Source: Anaerorhabdus sp964386325
GTDB taxonomy: Bacteria > Bacillota_I > Bacilli_A > Erysipelotrichales > Erysipelotrichaceae
Direction of reading: 5' to 3'
DNA length: 64,000 bases
Assembly (NCBI GenBank): GCA_964386325.1
Contig: CAYLQY010000003.1
Span: 124,001-188,000 of the forward strand
Made by a program: the position numbers and the translations under genes. Below are positions 1-8,111 of the stretch, one piece after another (positions within the stretch are counted from its first letter, which is position 1; each line of letters starts with the position of its first letter). The notes beneath the pieces were generated by a model. It saw nothing but the letters and a program-made list of their open reading frames with translations. It made no database searches and was not told the origin of the DNA.

Positions 1-709
1 TATTTTCTAAGTCAGAATTGATCGTACCTTTTCCAACATAGTAAGTATTGCTTAATACGTCTTTAATCATTGTATAGCCAGTACCATCAACTGTGATTTG
101 TGGTTCAGAAATTAAATTTGTAAGTTCATAGCGTGTAACTTTTGGAGCTTTTGAAGTATCTTTTAGCCCTGAGAAGTTAGTTGCAGGAACTGCTGATTGT
201 TTGACATAGTCTGATCCAACATCAAGGCCATTAACTTGAATTGTTACGCCTTCAGGAACTTCAACGATATAGTTGTTGTCACCTTGGAATAAGGTAGTCG
301 CAAGCCATTTGTTATCACCAGTCTTTATAAGTTTAACTGTAGCAATTCGTACATTGCCTTCAAATAAATCATATAAGTTATCACCGTTTTCATTATCTTT
401 ACTCATGATGACTAGTTTATCTAAATTAACACCATCATATATTTCTTTAATGGCTTGTTCATAATCAGCTTTTGAATTCAGATGTGGTTCAATAATTAAT
501 GAATTTTCATAGATAGCATTAAAATCATTGTTTTTAACTTGTTTTAAATATAAACTAATTGCACTTTCTGGAAGTTTTGCTTCTTTACTTGCAAGATTTG
601 ATTTTGTCATTTGCACGACTAGAATACTTGTTCCAACACATGCTAGTAATACAACAAGCATGATAATTATTCCAGCAGTACGTTTTAATCCAACTTTCTT
701 TGTACTCAT
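1..709 (-). CDS. Membrane-anchored protein of unknown function (3' end outside window)
   Basis: An open minus-strand frame begins with ATG at 707-709, three bases after the stop of the gene at 712-1689, and runs off the window without a stop (236 codons visible). The N-terminus has a few basic residues (MSTKKVGLKR) followed by a hydrophobic segment of about 20 residues (GIIIMLVVLLACVG). This suggests a single membrane anchor with an extracellular body. The rest is rich in acidic and Asn residues and shows no family motif I can name. The ribosome binding site is GGATGG. The 2-base gap places it in one operon with the phosphodiester glycosidase, so it may act at the cell surface on the same envelope process. 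The product is unknown. Confidence 0.7.
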   Translation of the reverse strand, partial: MSTKKVGLKRTAGIIIMLVVLLACVGTSILVVQMTKSNLASKEAKLPESAISLYLKQVKNNDFNAIYENSLIIEPHLNSKADYEQAIKEIYDGVNLDKLVIMSKDNENGDNLYDLFEGNVRIATVKLIKTGDNKWLATTLFQGDNNYIVEVPEGVTIQVNGLDVGSDYVKQSAVPATNFSGLKDTSKAPKVTRYELTNLISEPQITVDGTGYTMIKDVLSNTYYVGKGTINSDLEN

Positions 710-711
710 TC

Positions 712-1689
712 TTATTTACCATCCTTTACTATAAATGCTGTTGGTAAATTACGAGCACCATAAATTGATACTGTACTATTAATTGTTTTACCATCATATA
801 CCATTACTGTTGAGTTACCACCGTCAAGGTTGGCAGCGGTCATAGCTCCATAATCTTGCATAATTTTAATTGCATCTGGATAAAGAGCACCAAGTGATAA
901 TGGTTGTCTTCCATCCATAACAAGTAGAAGGAAAGCCCCATCTTCTCTTTGCCCAATAACTGTTCTAGGATTTAAACCAGCAAGTCGAGCACTTTCAAAT
1001 ACAACTTTATATTGATTAATGAATACCGGTCCAAATGTAACTGCATCACGTACACCCCATTCAAGGGCTTGTTCAGCAGACATATCCGATGCGATTAATT
1101 GATTGTTTTTATTGATTCCGATAACTGGTCCAAAGTCGCTCATTTTACCACTAACCAGCTTACCATCAGAAATAACGATTCCCCATGCTTGTCCGCCATT
1201 TCCTTTACCGCCAGCATCTTCAAATCCACCAGCGTTAATACCAGCAACACCACCATAGATATCAATATATTCTTCTAATGAAGGACCTGCTGAAGAAGAA
1301 TCTAAGTCGGGGTTAACACCAACGATAAGATCTTCTGGATTATGAACAATCATCATAAAGGCTTGATATGTTGTACCTTTAATACTATGAATTTCAATAC
1401 CATCTGTACTAACTAATACAGCATCATTCTTATCAATGATTAATGAAGGGTCAATTCCATTTTGAATAGCCTTTATCTCTGCTTCGCTGTAGAAAAAGCG
1501 TGCAATTGTGTGACTTAAGCCTTCATCAGGTAAATCCTGAATTAATTGCGTACTATAAGCAACTGCTGAACCTTTGTATGTTTCTTTTAGGACTAGGTAT
1601 GTGGTAATACCTGCAGTGGCTAAAATCATTAGTATGCATAGTGAAACCACAAGACCTGTCGATATCGTCTTAATTCTTTTTTTAGTCAT
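712..1689 (-). CDS. Phosphodiester glycosidase family protein (NAGPA/DUF2233-like), membrane anchored
   Basis: The 325-residue protein starts with a short basic stretch (MTKKRIKT) and one membrane segment, then a secreted domain. Two blocks are typical of the NAGPA/DUF2233 fold: GGVAGINAGGFED in the middle, and NLDGGNSTVMV near the C-terminus, followed by ARNLPTAFIV. Family members cleave phosphodiester-linked sugars, as in uncovering enzyme and bacterial exopolysaccharide-associated proteins. The substrate here is unknown. A frame start exists at 1749, but ATG at 1687-1689 is preferred. It has GAGGA upstream, and the promoter at 1721-1749 lies inside the longer version, so the longer protein could not be made from it. 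It is the first gene of an operon with the unknown protein at 1-709. Confidence 0.85.
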   Translation of the reverse strand: MTKKRIKTISTGLVVSLCILMILATAGITTYLVLKETYKGSAVAYSTQLIQDLPDEGLSHTIARFFYSEAEIKAIQNGIDPSLIIDKNDAVLVSTDGIEIHSIKGTTYQAFMMIVHNPEDLIVGVNPDLDSSSAGPSLEEYIDIYGGVAGINAGGFEDAGGKGNGGQAWGIVISDGKLVSGKMSDFGPVIGINKNNQLIASDMSAEQALEWGVRDAVTFGPVFINQYKVVFESARLAGLNPRTVIGQREDGAFLLLVMDGRQPLSLGALYPDAIKIMQDYGAMTAANLDGGNSTVMVYDGKTINSTVSIYGARNLPTAFIVKDGK

Positions 1690-1720
1690 ATGTTCCTCAT
1701 TTCTATCTAACCTTACCATT

Positions 1721-1749
1721 ATTATATATTCTAGGGCTTTTAATGACAA
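1721..1749 (-). promoter_or_regulatory. SigA-type promoter of the glycosidase operon
   Basis: On the minus strand TTGTCA (1744-1749) and TATAAT (1721-1726) are separated by exactly 17 bases. Transcription would start about 25 bases upstream of the ATG at 1689, which also fixes that start codon. Confidence 0.75.
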
Positions 1750-1870
1750 TTTGTTTTAGAAGAAAGGGGATAACTTAACAATGTTTAATAATTGAATAGC
1801 TAGTAATCAGTGAAATTTCAATTTAAGTACGATTTATAGTACTTTTTTATTAGTTTGACGCATAAAATTC

Positions 1871-1899
1871 TTGTACTGAAAAGCGGTTTATGGTATTAT
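1871..1899 (+). promoter_or_regulatory. Promoter of the tRNA-Glu/tRNA-Trp unit
   Basis: TTGTAC (1871-1876) and TATTAT (1894-1899) are separated by 17 bases and end 18 bases before the first tRNA base, as expected for a stable RNA promoter. Confidence 0.7.
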
Positions 1900-1917
1900 A
1901 ACAAAGCACTAGCAAAT

Positions 1918-1994
1918 GGCTCGTTGGTGAAGCGGCTTAACACAGCGCCCTTTCACGGCGTCATTCACGGGTTCGAATCCCGTACGAGTCACCA
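1918..1994 (+). tRNA. tRNA-Glu (anticodon TTC)
   Basis: The acceptor arms GGCTCGT and ACGAGTC pair over seven positions (one G-U). The T arm contains GGGTTCGAATCCC. The anticodon loop CTTTCAC gives anticodon TTC, so the tRNA carries glutamate. The CCA end is encoded (1992-1994). It is the first gene of a two-tRNA transcript; the next tRNA starts one base after this CCA. Confidence 0.95.
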
Positions 1995-1995
1995 C

Positions 1996-2069
1996 AGGGG
2001 TGTAGTACAATGGTAGTATGATGGTCTCCAAAACCACAGACGGGAGTTCGATCCTCTCCACCCCTGCCA
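1996..2069 (+). tRNA. tRNA-Trp (anticodon CCA)
   Basis: Acceptor arms AGGGGTG and CACCCCT pair perfectly, the discriminator base is G, and CCA is encoded at 2067-2069. The anticodon loop CTCCAAA gives anticodon CCA, so it reads UGG only. This fits the standard use of UGA as stop in this genome. A terminator follows within 15 bases. The accessory island begins right behind it. Confidence 0.95.
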
Positions 2070-2081
2070 GGATAGTGAAAT

Positions 2082-2107
2082 AACCGATGAAAATCGGTTT
2101 TTTTTTT
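2082..2107 (+). terminator. Rho-independent terminator of the tRNA unit
   Basis: AACCGAT and ATCGGTT form a 7-bp stem with a GAAA tetraloop, followed by an uninterrupted run of ten T (2098-2107). Confidence 0.9.
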
Positions 2108-2232
2108 GAGAGTAAACACTTTTTTGTATTGTCTTAGTATAATATCAGTTAAATTTTTACCAATATTTACAGTAGAAGTGATACAGATTATAGACGAAAT
2201 CATTTAGATTAATCGCTACAATCGAGTAAACA

Positions 2233-2433
2233 ATGAATGCACAATATGATTTTAATAATAATTGCGGTTTTGTAATGTATACACTAGATTTGATTTATTC
2301 CAACAATGAAATGATTGAACCATATATCATTTTTTATATAACATTGCTATATTGTTTCATTGAAGTTACAGTAATATTGATTAAGATTTTTGGTATAGAA
2401 GAATATTTGAATAAAAAAATGAATAAGCAATAG
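2233..2433 (+). CDS. Small hypothetical membrane protein
   Basis: A 66-residue frame at the edge of the accessory island. Residues 30 to 53 (EPYIIFYITLLYCFIEVTVI) form one strongly hydrophobic segment, and the C-terminus is lysine rich (NKKMNKQ), as in single-span membrane proteins. I see no clear ribosome binding site before the ATG. The surrounding DNA is so A/T rich that a spurious frame of this length is possible. Nothing in it is recognisable, and it may be a relic of the same decay that produced the pseudogene downstream. Confidence 0.3.
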   Translation: MNAQYDFNNNCGFVMYTLDLIYSNNEMIEPYIIFYITLLYCFIEVTVILIKIFGIEEYLNKKMNKQ

Positions 2434-2532
2434 TAGATTAAAATAGATCAATAACATTAGGCTTATTATTAGTAATTAGTAGATTATTCATTGAATTAGT
2501 AGGTTGATATCAAATAAAATGAGGATTTTGTC

Positions 2533-3126
2533 ATAAATTTAAATGTCTATAGTCCTAGGGTTAAAGTTTTTATGGGACATTATCAGAGGATAGCAATACA
2601 CCAAGGAATGTTAATCTCTTAGTATCTACTACTGTCACTAGTAATGAGTTAATTAAAGATGTTCTAGAAAGACTAGGGTATTATGATTATCATCTAGGAC
2701 AATATGACAAGAAAAAGAATTTATATTCTATGTGTTCACCAAATTTTATTGGCAATAATGAGAAGATTAAATGGAATTTCGATATACATGATTTGATAGT
2801 ATCTGAGTTTCAAAGAAAATATAGATGATGAAATAAATTTAATCGATGGTCATCAAAGATGTTTTTCTGAATATTTTATGTGTGTTGCAATTGAGCAAAT
2901 GCTTGATTTTTCGAATGACATGATGATAAATTATCCAGCACAAGTGGTTGTTTTTTTTTCTGCAAAATCAAAAAAATGCGATTGAAAGTTATTCAATTAT
3001 AAAAGAAATATTTTTAATAATTCAAAATAATGCGGGTGATTTTGATCGTTTTGGTGCAATCGTTAATACTAGAAATGAATCGACACTAGAAGAAACTGAA
3101 AAGTTATTAGATATAAAATATGAGTA
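2533..3126 (+). pseudogene. Frameshifted remnant of an unrecognised gene
   Basis: Three or four plus-strand reading frames carry protein-like sequence in series, broken by stops and shifts. A first piece ends at a stop near 2618 (NVYSPRVKVFMGHYQRIAIH). A second runs from about 2592 to 2828 (TVTSNELIKDVLERLGYYDY, IKWNFDIHDLIVSEFQ). A third runs to about 2986 (DGHQRCFSEYFMCVAIEQ, MMINYPAQVVVFF). The last runs to 3126 (FDRFGAIVNTRNESTLEET). Homopolymer runs, such as the nine T near 2952, sit at the breaks. Composition and periodicity look like real coding sequence, but I cannot name the family. It lies just upstream of the Hachiman genes and may be a decayed accessory or defence gene. Confidence 0.5.
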
Positions 3127-3342
3127 AGATTTGAACTTTTTAATGTTTGTGTGCTTATTTGATTATGATTAAATATGAAAGAAATACACTTGGAAAAAGT
3201 TAAATAAGTGAATTAGATAGTTTTCCTATGTATTTTATTTTTTATATGGAGCAATATAGAAGTATTGAAAATAACTATTAAATTTGATAGTGTTTAACTA
3301 TATTTAAGTCATGCGTTAAAGTAAAAATGAAAGCGAGAATAT

Positions 3343-4149
3343 ATGCAATCAATAAAAGGAGTTAATTTTAAAACAAATAATGGATTAGCTATTTTTTATG
3401 TAGAAGATTTTTCTTGTGATTTTGAGGATGTAATTAGAGATAAATTGTCCTCGATTTGTCATGGGTATAATGATTCATTGACTGGCTATTTAATATACAG
3501 CTATAAAGAAACTTTAAAAGAATTTATAAAAAGATATGAAGGTAGAGATGATACATGGCAAAAAGGAATGATTGGAGAATTATTAGTTCATATTTTATTA
3601 TTGGTTTACATGCCTAACTATAAAATTTCATCGCCTTTTTTTAATTTGGAAGAAAGAAGTCAAAAAAAAGGATTTGATTTAATACTAAAGGATATAAATA
3701 AGGATGAATTATGGATAGTTGAAGTGAAATCTGGAAATAAACATAAAAGTACATCTTCTACGGGTACCGCAATTAACCTAATAAATAAGGCGAAAGTAGA
3801 TTTGTCAGGAAGATTGAATGAAAATAATCTGGCTCTTTGGATAAATGCAATTAATGGAGCAAAAAAAGTTTATGGTGAAAGTTTAGATTCAAAAGAAAGT
3901 ATTCTTAAAATCTTGAACGATAAAGGCGATAAAGTATGTAAAAATTCTTTAGAAAGTCAAGATATTAATGTTATTCTTGCGGGAGCACTTTTTCATAATT
4001 TAGATGAGAAAATCGAAATAAATACTTTAGGAAAACAGAAAAATAGAATAGATCATCAAAAATTATTTAAAAGAACATCTATCATTGCTATCCAAAAAAA
4101 AACTTTTGAAAAAATATACAATTTTTTGAAGAAGGAGAGTTTAAAATGA
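3343..4149 (+). CDS. hamA: Hachiman-type antiphage protein HamA (DUF1837-like nuclease)
   Basis: The 268-residue protein matches the HamA/AbpA plan: a variable N-terminus, then a PD-(D/E)XK-like core. Visible core residues are Glu79 in KGMIGELLVH, Asp112 in KKGFDLIL, and Glu127-Val-Lys129 in LWIVEVKSG. In studied Hachiman systems HamA is the nuclease effector, held inactive by the helicase HamB and released when HamB meets phage-induced DNA damage. The gene overlaps hamB by four bases (ATGA), so the two are translationally coupled. The ribosome binding site is weak (AAAGCGAG). A possible promoter is TTGAAA (3265-3270), 17 bases, TAGTGT (3288-3293). DNA here is much more A/T rich than flanking housekeeping genes, which suggests transfer. 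Recognition rests on motifs, length and partner, not on a search. Confidence 0.75.
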   Translation: MQSIKGVNFKTNNGLAIFYVEDFSCDFEDVIRDKLSSICHGYNDSLTGYLIYSYKETLKEFIKRYEGRDDTWQKGMIGELLVHILLLVYMPNYKISSPFFNLEERSQKKGFDLILKDINKDELWIVEVKSGNKHKSTSSTGTAINLINKAKVDLSGRLNENNLALWINAINGAKKVYGESLDSKESILKILNDKGDKVCKNSLESQDINVILAGALFHNLDEKIEINTLGKQKNRIDHQKLFKRTSIIAIQKKTFEKIYNFLKKESLK

Positions 4150-6596
4150 GTGGTATTACATTAAGGATAATTAAGAATACAGAATTTTCATCACTTTACA
4201 GTAAAATAATTAAAAATGAATTCATTTCAAACGAAGATATTATTAAATTATTACAATTAGCAATAATATTTTTAAATAGTGATAATCAATATGTGTTTCA
4301 ATTGGGGTATAGAATAATTGTTATGTTTTCAATTCAATATTCTGTATATGAACCGCTTTATGAAGTGGCAATTAACTTAGGTCTCTACCCAATAAGTCAT
4401 TTTATTGAAAGTAAAAAAATTGAAAGAAATAAAAAAAATATATTTACTGAAATTAATGCATCATATATGAATTTATTTAATTTTGATAATATTTATATGA
4501 GTGCTAATCAATTTGACTTAAAAAATTTTTATAAAAAAAATAATGAGAATTCTTTATCTGTTGTTGCTCCAACATCTTATGGGAAAACAGAATTAATACT
4601 ACAAACTATTAAAATGAATATTGATAAAAATATATGTATAATTACCCCTACAAAATCGTTGCTTGCACAGACGAAAAAAAGAATTTTAAATGAGAGTATT
4701 ATCGGAGTAGAAAAAATTATAATTCATCCAGAGATGTATAGAATTGAAGATACTCCATCTGTATTTGTTCTTACACAAGAACGAGTGTTAAGGATACTAA
4801 AAAGTGATCCAAGACTTTACTTTGATATTGTGATAGTGGATGAAGCACATAATCTCCTCTTAAATGATGAGCGAAGTCAACTTTTAGCCTGTGTTATAGC
4901 AATAATTTATAAAAGACATTCAAATACAATTTATAAATTTCTTACACCATTTATTGAGGATAATTCGAATCTTTTAATACGAAACACAAATTATAGTCTT
5001 AAAAATTTTAGAGTTGATGAGTATTTAAAAACAGAGAGAATTTATGCGTATGATATTCTTGGTGGAACTGGTTTTAATGCATATGATCAATTTTTGAATA
5101 AATGGTACAAAATAGAAAATGAAGTAAATAATCTGACTCAAGAAAAATTTCTGCTAAAGTATATGGGAGATAAAAACATTGTGTATTTTAATAAGCCGGT
5201 GGATATTGAAAAATTTTCTAATTTACTTATTTCAGTTTTACCGGATATAAAAATGAATCCACAACTTGAAAAAGCAATTGCAGATATCTCGAGTTTTTTA
5301 AATCCAGATTATACGCTAATTAAATGTATTAAAAAAGGGTTTATTTATCATCATGGTTCTGTACCAGATAGTATAAGACAATACATTGAATATCAATACA
5401 TAAATGAGAAAGAAATAAAATTAGTTTTGACTACTTCGACTTTACTGGAGGGAGTCAATTTACCTGCTGATAAAATGTTTATATTTGATAATAAAAAAGG
5501 TAGAAAAAATTTAAGTGCATCAAGTTTTAGAAATTTAATTGGAAGGGTTTGTAGATTTGGCGAAATATTTTCCGAAGGGAACAATTCATTAAATAAGCTC
5601 ATGCCAGAAATTTACTTAGTTATTGGTAATTATTTTAATGTTAACAATAACTATAAGACATTTGTTGAAAATGTAATGAGAATTGACAAAGAAGTTATTG
5701 ATAATCCAGAAAATGTTTTACTTAATAATTCGAAAATTGGCGAGGGAAATGAAATATTTTTAAGAAACGCGGAAGAGTTTATGGAGAATTACGAAACTGG
5801 AATAATTAATAATTATGAAGGAAGAATAGTAAAAACAAATGTAGGTAGATCATTAATCCATAATAATATTTTAGAATTTGATATATTTTCTTGTGAGGAA
5901 AATATACAAGATAAAATATCATATTTTATAAAACAAAATTACAAAATAGATAATTCTTCTGAATTAATGCAAACCATCGATGTTTTATTTCTTTCAAATG
6001 TTGATTATGATAAGAATAAGAATTTTATGCGTTTTACTAATGAATCAGCTCAAGCTTATTATAGTTATTTTCTTAATCAAAGAATTAATAATGAATCTTA
6101 TTCTAAGATGATTTTACGGACTTTGGGGTATTGGATGAAAATTATTAGAGATAACAAAGATCCTCTTGTGTATGTTGGAAAATGGGGGGATTGTGTGAGA
6201 AATAACGGTATTAAAAAATTGTGGGTTGATGTTAGGAAGAAAAGTAGAAGTGACTTAATTAACTTAGCTATAGTAAAAATAAAAGAAGAGTTAGACTTTT
6301 TGGATAATAGTTTAGTGAAATATATAGAAGTACTTTATGAAGTCAATCTTATTGAAGAATCGTTTTATTATAGGTTGAAATATGGAACAGATGATGAATT
6401 TAAAATAGCATTAATTAAGAATGGTTTATCTATAGCGACTGCAAGCTTATTAATAGAAAAATATTTTAATTTTATTTTTATTGATGTTTTATTTAACATA
6501 GTTAAACGTAAGCAAGGATTGATAAATGAAATGCGCAGAAATAATGAAAATGATATTTATATTCTGGAAGTAAAAGAAAGTATGAGTTACGAATAG
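4146..6596 (+). CDS. hamB: Hachiman-type antiphage helicase HamB (superfamily 2)
   Basis: An 816-residue superfamily 2 helicase. Motif I is APTSYGKTE (141-149), motif Ia is ITPTKSLLAQ, motif II is VDEAH (231-235). The C-terminal RecA domain carries TTSTLLEGVNLPADK (motif V region) and NLIGRVCRFGE (motif VI with the arginine finger). The N-terminal 120 residues and a long C-terminal helical region are specific to this family. HamB is thought to scan DNA and hold HamA in check. It has a good ribosome binding site (AAGGAG) inside the 3' end of hamA, and its ATG overlaps the hamA stop. No frameshift is visible, so the pair looks functional. A generic DEAD/DEAH helicase would not explain the coupling to a DUF1837-like gene. 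Confidence 0.8.
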   Translation: MSGITLRIIKNTEFSSLYSKIIKNEFISNEDIIKLLQLAIIFLNSDNQYVFQLGYRIIVMFSIQYSVYEPLYEVAINLGLYPISHFIESKKIERNKKNIFTEINASYMNLFNFDNIYMSANQFDLKNFYKKNNENSLSVVAPTSYGKTELILQTIKMNIDKNICIITPTKSLLAQTKKRILNESIIGVEKIIIHPEMYRIEDTPSVFVLTQERVLRILKSDPRLYFDIVIVDEAHNLLLNDERSQLLACVIAIIYKRHSNTIYKFLTPFIEDNSNLLIRNTNYSLKNFRVDEYLKTERIYAYDILGGTGFNAYDQFLNKWYKIENEVNNLTQEKFLLKYMGDKNIVYFNKPVDIEKFSNLLISVLPDIKMNPQLEKAIADISSFLNPDYTLIKCIKKGFIYHHGSVPDSIRQYIEYQYINEKEIKLVLTTSTLLEGVNLPADKMFIFDNKKGRKNLSASSFRNLIGRVCRFGEIFSEGNNSLNKLMPEIYLVIGNYFNVNNNYKTFVENVMRIDKEVIDNPENVLLNNSKIGEGNEIFLRNAEEFMENYETGIINNYEGRIVKTNVGRSLIHNNILEFDIFSCEENIQDKISYFIKQNYKIDNSSELMQTIDVLFLSNVDYDKNKNFMRFTNESAQAYYSYFLNQRINNESYSKMILRTLGYWMKIIRDNKDPLVYVGKWGDCVRNNGIKKLWVDVRKKSRSDLINLAIVKIKEELDFLDNSLVKYIEVLYEVNLIEESFYYRLKYGTDDEFKIALIKNGLSIATASLLIEKYFNFIFIDVLFNIVKRKQGLINEMRRNNENDIYILEVKESMSYE

Positions 6597-6710
6597 TTGT
6601 GTTTAATATTTTAAAATATAACTGATCATCTAACGTTGCTGTCCTAAATAGGCGGTACTAATACCTTTAAAAACAACTATACTATGTTCAAGTTGTGTAG
6701 TTGTATATAA

Positions 6711-7383
6711 AAAATTATAGAATGTGTAGAAGCATTTGATAATGAAGAAAAATGTATAAACTTTTTCTTTCAACCAAAATATTCAACGGGATTCATTTGT
6801 GAAAAATGTGGCAATACGTATGTCTATATGATTAAGAGGCATCACATTCTACAATGTAAAGACAGCATGCATCAACATTAAACTCTTTGTGAACACTATT
6901 TCTTAGGATAATATATTAGAACACGAGCAAAAGAGAATTCTATTCTGATATATTTAAAAGTACATGTCATTCCAATTGATAATTCATTTTGAAGTAAAAA
7001 AGATACTTGAAAAAAACACTAAGATGTTAAAAGAAAGAATACTTAATACCTATGGGAAAACTGCATTTCACAGGATGGAAGATCAAATCACAGTGAAATC
7101 AGAAAAGATTAACTATCATGATAATAACCATCGATTGTATTGGTTAAATACAATCATTGGAAATATCAAGACCAATATCTTGGGCATATACCATGGCGTT
7201 AGTAAGCGTGACTTACCCTTATTTTTAAATGAACAACAATGGCGATTCAATCATAGAACCTCTGGAGCTACGATACTAAGCAAAGTATCTCACTATTTTC
7301 TTTTTTCTTCACCAACTCCTAAGAAATCCATTATTTATGTTTTAAATAAAGCTGAACCTCATTTCAATTCTTTATGCGTCTGA
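6711..7383 (+). pseudogene. Decayed IS1595-family transposase (zinc-ribbon and ISXO2-like C-terminus)
   Basis: Two pieces of one transposase survive. 6711-6881 encodes an N-terminal zinc ribbon of the IS1595 type (ECVEAFDNEEKCINFFFQPK, then CEKCG, then LQCKDSMHQ). The second CxxC has lost its last cysteine, and a stop follows. 6964-7383 holds the C-terminal ISXO2-like end, ending in LGIYHGVSKRDLPLFLNEQQ and WRFNHR, which is the usual end of the DDE domain. The catalytic middle, with most acidic residues, is missing or scrambled, so the element is dead. I could not define terminal inverted repeats. It marks the right side of the accessory island that carries hamAB and is a plausible trace of how that island arrived. 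Confidence 0.65.
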
Positions 7384-7576
7384 TGGCTAGTTACATAAAA
7401 TAACAATTAATTAAGTAATTCAATCAGTTTATTTTCGAGTCGTTTATTTGACAATATTATTAGAAACAAAATCACCAATATTCTCTACTAGGATAATAAT
7501 AGTGGTATTCATCAGAATGATTCATTTTTTTTCTCCATTATCATAAATCTATAAAATGAATAAAGAATCAATAAAT

Positions 7577-7612
7577 AACATAAAAAGATAAAACGTTTTA
7601 TCTTTTTATGTT
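7577..7612. promoter_or_regulatory. Operator O1: 36-bp perfect palindrome at the nucleoside promoter
   Basis: Every base from 7577 to 7594 is complementary to its mirror base in 7595-7612. The core is GATAAAACGTTTTATC (7587-7602), with a central CG as in LacI-family operators. The right edge overlaps the -35 box at 7611. The core is repeated at 7654-7669. The likely reader is the LacI-family protein encoded by the last gene of this unit (11456-12469). Transcribed rightward, the palindrome could also fold into a hairpin. Confidence 0.75.
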
Positions 7613-7639
7613 GACAGCGCTTACATTGGGTGTTAGTAT
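7611..7639 (+). promoter_or_regulatory. Promoter of the nucleoside hydrolase/ribokinase operon
   Basis: A perfect TTGACA (7611-7616) and TAGTAT (7634-7639) are separated by 17 bases. The promoter lies between operators O1 and O2, and a cre-like site covers its -35 edge and spacer. Both a specific repressor and CcpA could therefore block it. Confidence 0.8.
7612..7625. promoter_or_regulatory. Putative cre site (CcpA)
   Basis: TGACAGCGCTTACA fits the relaxed cre consensus TGWNANCGNTNNCA at every fixed position. It sits across the -35 box and spacer, a position where CcpA represses. This suggests carbon catabolite repression of the operon. Confidence 0.55.
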
Positions 7640-7653
7640 ATGCTTGTGAAAAT

Positions 7654-7669
7654 GATAAAACGTTTTACC
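7654..7669. promoter_or_regulatory. Operator O2 of the nucleoside operon
   Basis: GATAAAACGTTTTACC differs from the O1 core at one base. It lies just downstream of the expected transcription start and ends four bases before the AAAGGAGG ribosome binding site. Its centre is 67 bases from the O1 centre, a spacing that would allow repression by looping or by blocking initiation. Confidence 0.7.
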
Positions 7670-7685
7670 ATCTAAAAGGAGGATT

Positions 7686-8111
7686 ATGTATACTGTAGTA
7701 GAAAATGGACTTGATGCAACATTATATAGAATGCTCCGAGAAAAAGTGCATTTTAAAGAGTATGAGGACAATGATGTAGAAATTGCGCTAAAGAACTCCT
7801 TGTATAGTGTAGTAATATTTGATGATTTAAGACCCATTGGGATTGCAAGACTTGTTGGAGATAATCGCATTTGTTTCTTCCTTAAAGATGTTGTTGTGGA
7901 TCCTGAATACCAAAAATTGAAGGTTGGAAGTTTAATTATGCAGTATATCTTTGCTTATATTGAAGCGCACGCTTGTGAAGGTGCATATATTGGATTGATG
8001 TCTACACCAAAGTGCGTTTCATTCTATGAAAAGTATGGGTTTGTGCAACGTCCATGTGAAGGTATGGGACCAGGAATGATTTTGTTTCATTCTAAGGAGG
8101 GGGAAAAGTGA
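7686..8111 (+). CDS. GNAT family N-acetyltransferase
   Basis: The 141-residue protein is a compact GNAT domain. Strand 4 is KDVVVDPEYQ, followed by the acetyl-CoA loop region KLKVGSLIMQYIFAYI, which is a less glycine-rich variant of the usual Q/RxxGxG/A, and ending in SFYEKYGFVQRP, the common C-terminal GNAT motif. It would transfer an acetyl group to an unknown amine. AAAGGAGG stands just upstream. It is the first gene of the nucleoside operon and overlaps the ribokinase start by one base (TGATG), so it is cotranscribed. It has no known role in nucleoside breakdown; it may modify an intermediate or be a passenger. Confidence 0.8.
   Translation: MYTVVENGLDATLYRMLREKVHFKEYEDNDVEIALKNSLYSVVIFDDLRPIGIARLVGDNRICFFLKDVVVDPEYQKLKVGSLIMQYIFAYIEAHACEGAYIGLMSTPKCVSFYEKYGFVQRPCEGMGPGMILFHSKEGEK

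Noticed and set aside
1825..1846. Hairpin AAGTAC/GTACTT with T-run on the plus strand
   Set aside because: Only six pairs, and no plus-strand gene ends upstream; I do not count it as a terminator.
1961..2203. Minus-strand frame across both tRNAs (80 codons)
   Set aside because: The predicted peptide is just the translation of tRNA antisense (for example GGEDRTPVC), a well-known annotation artefact.
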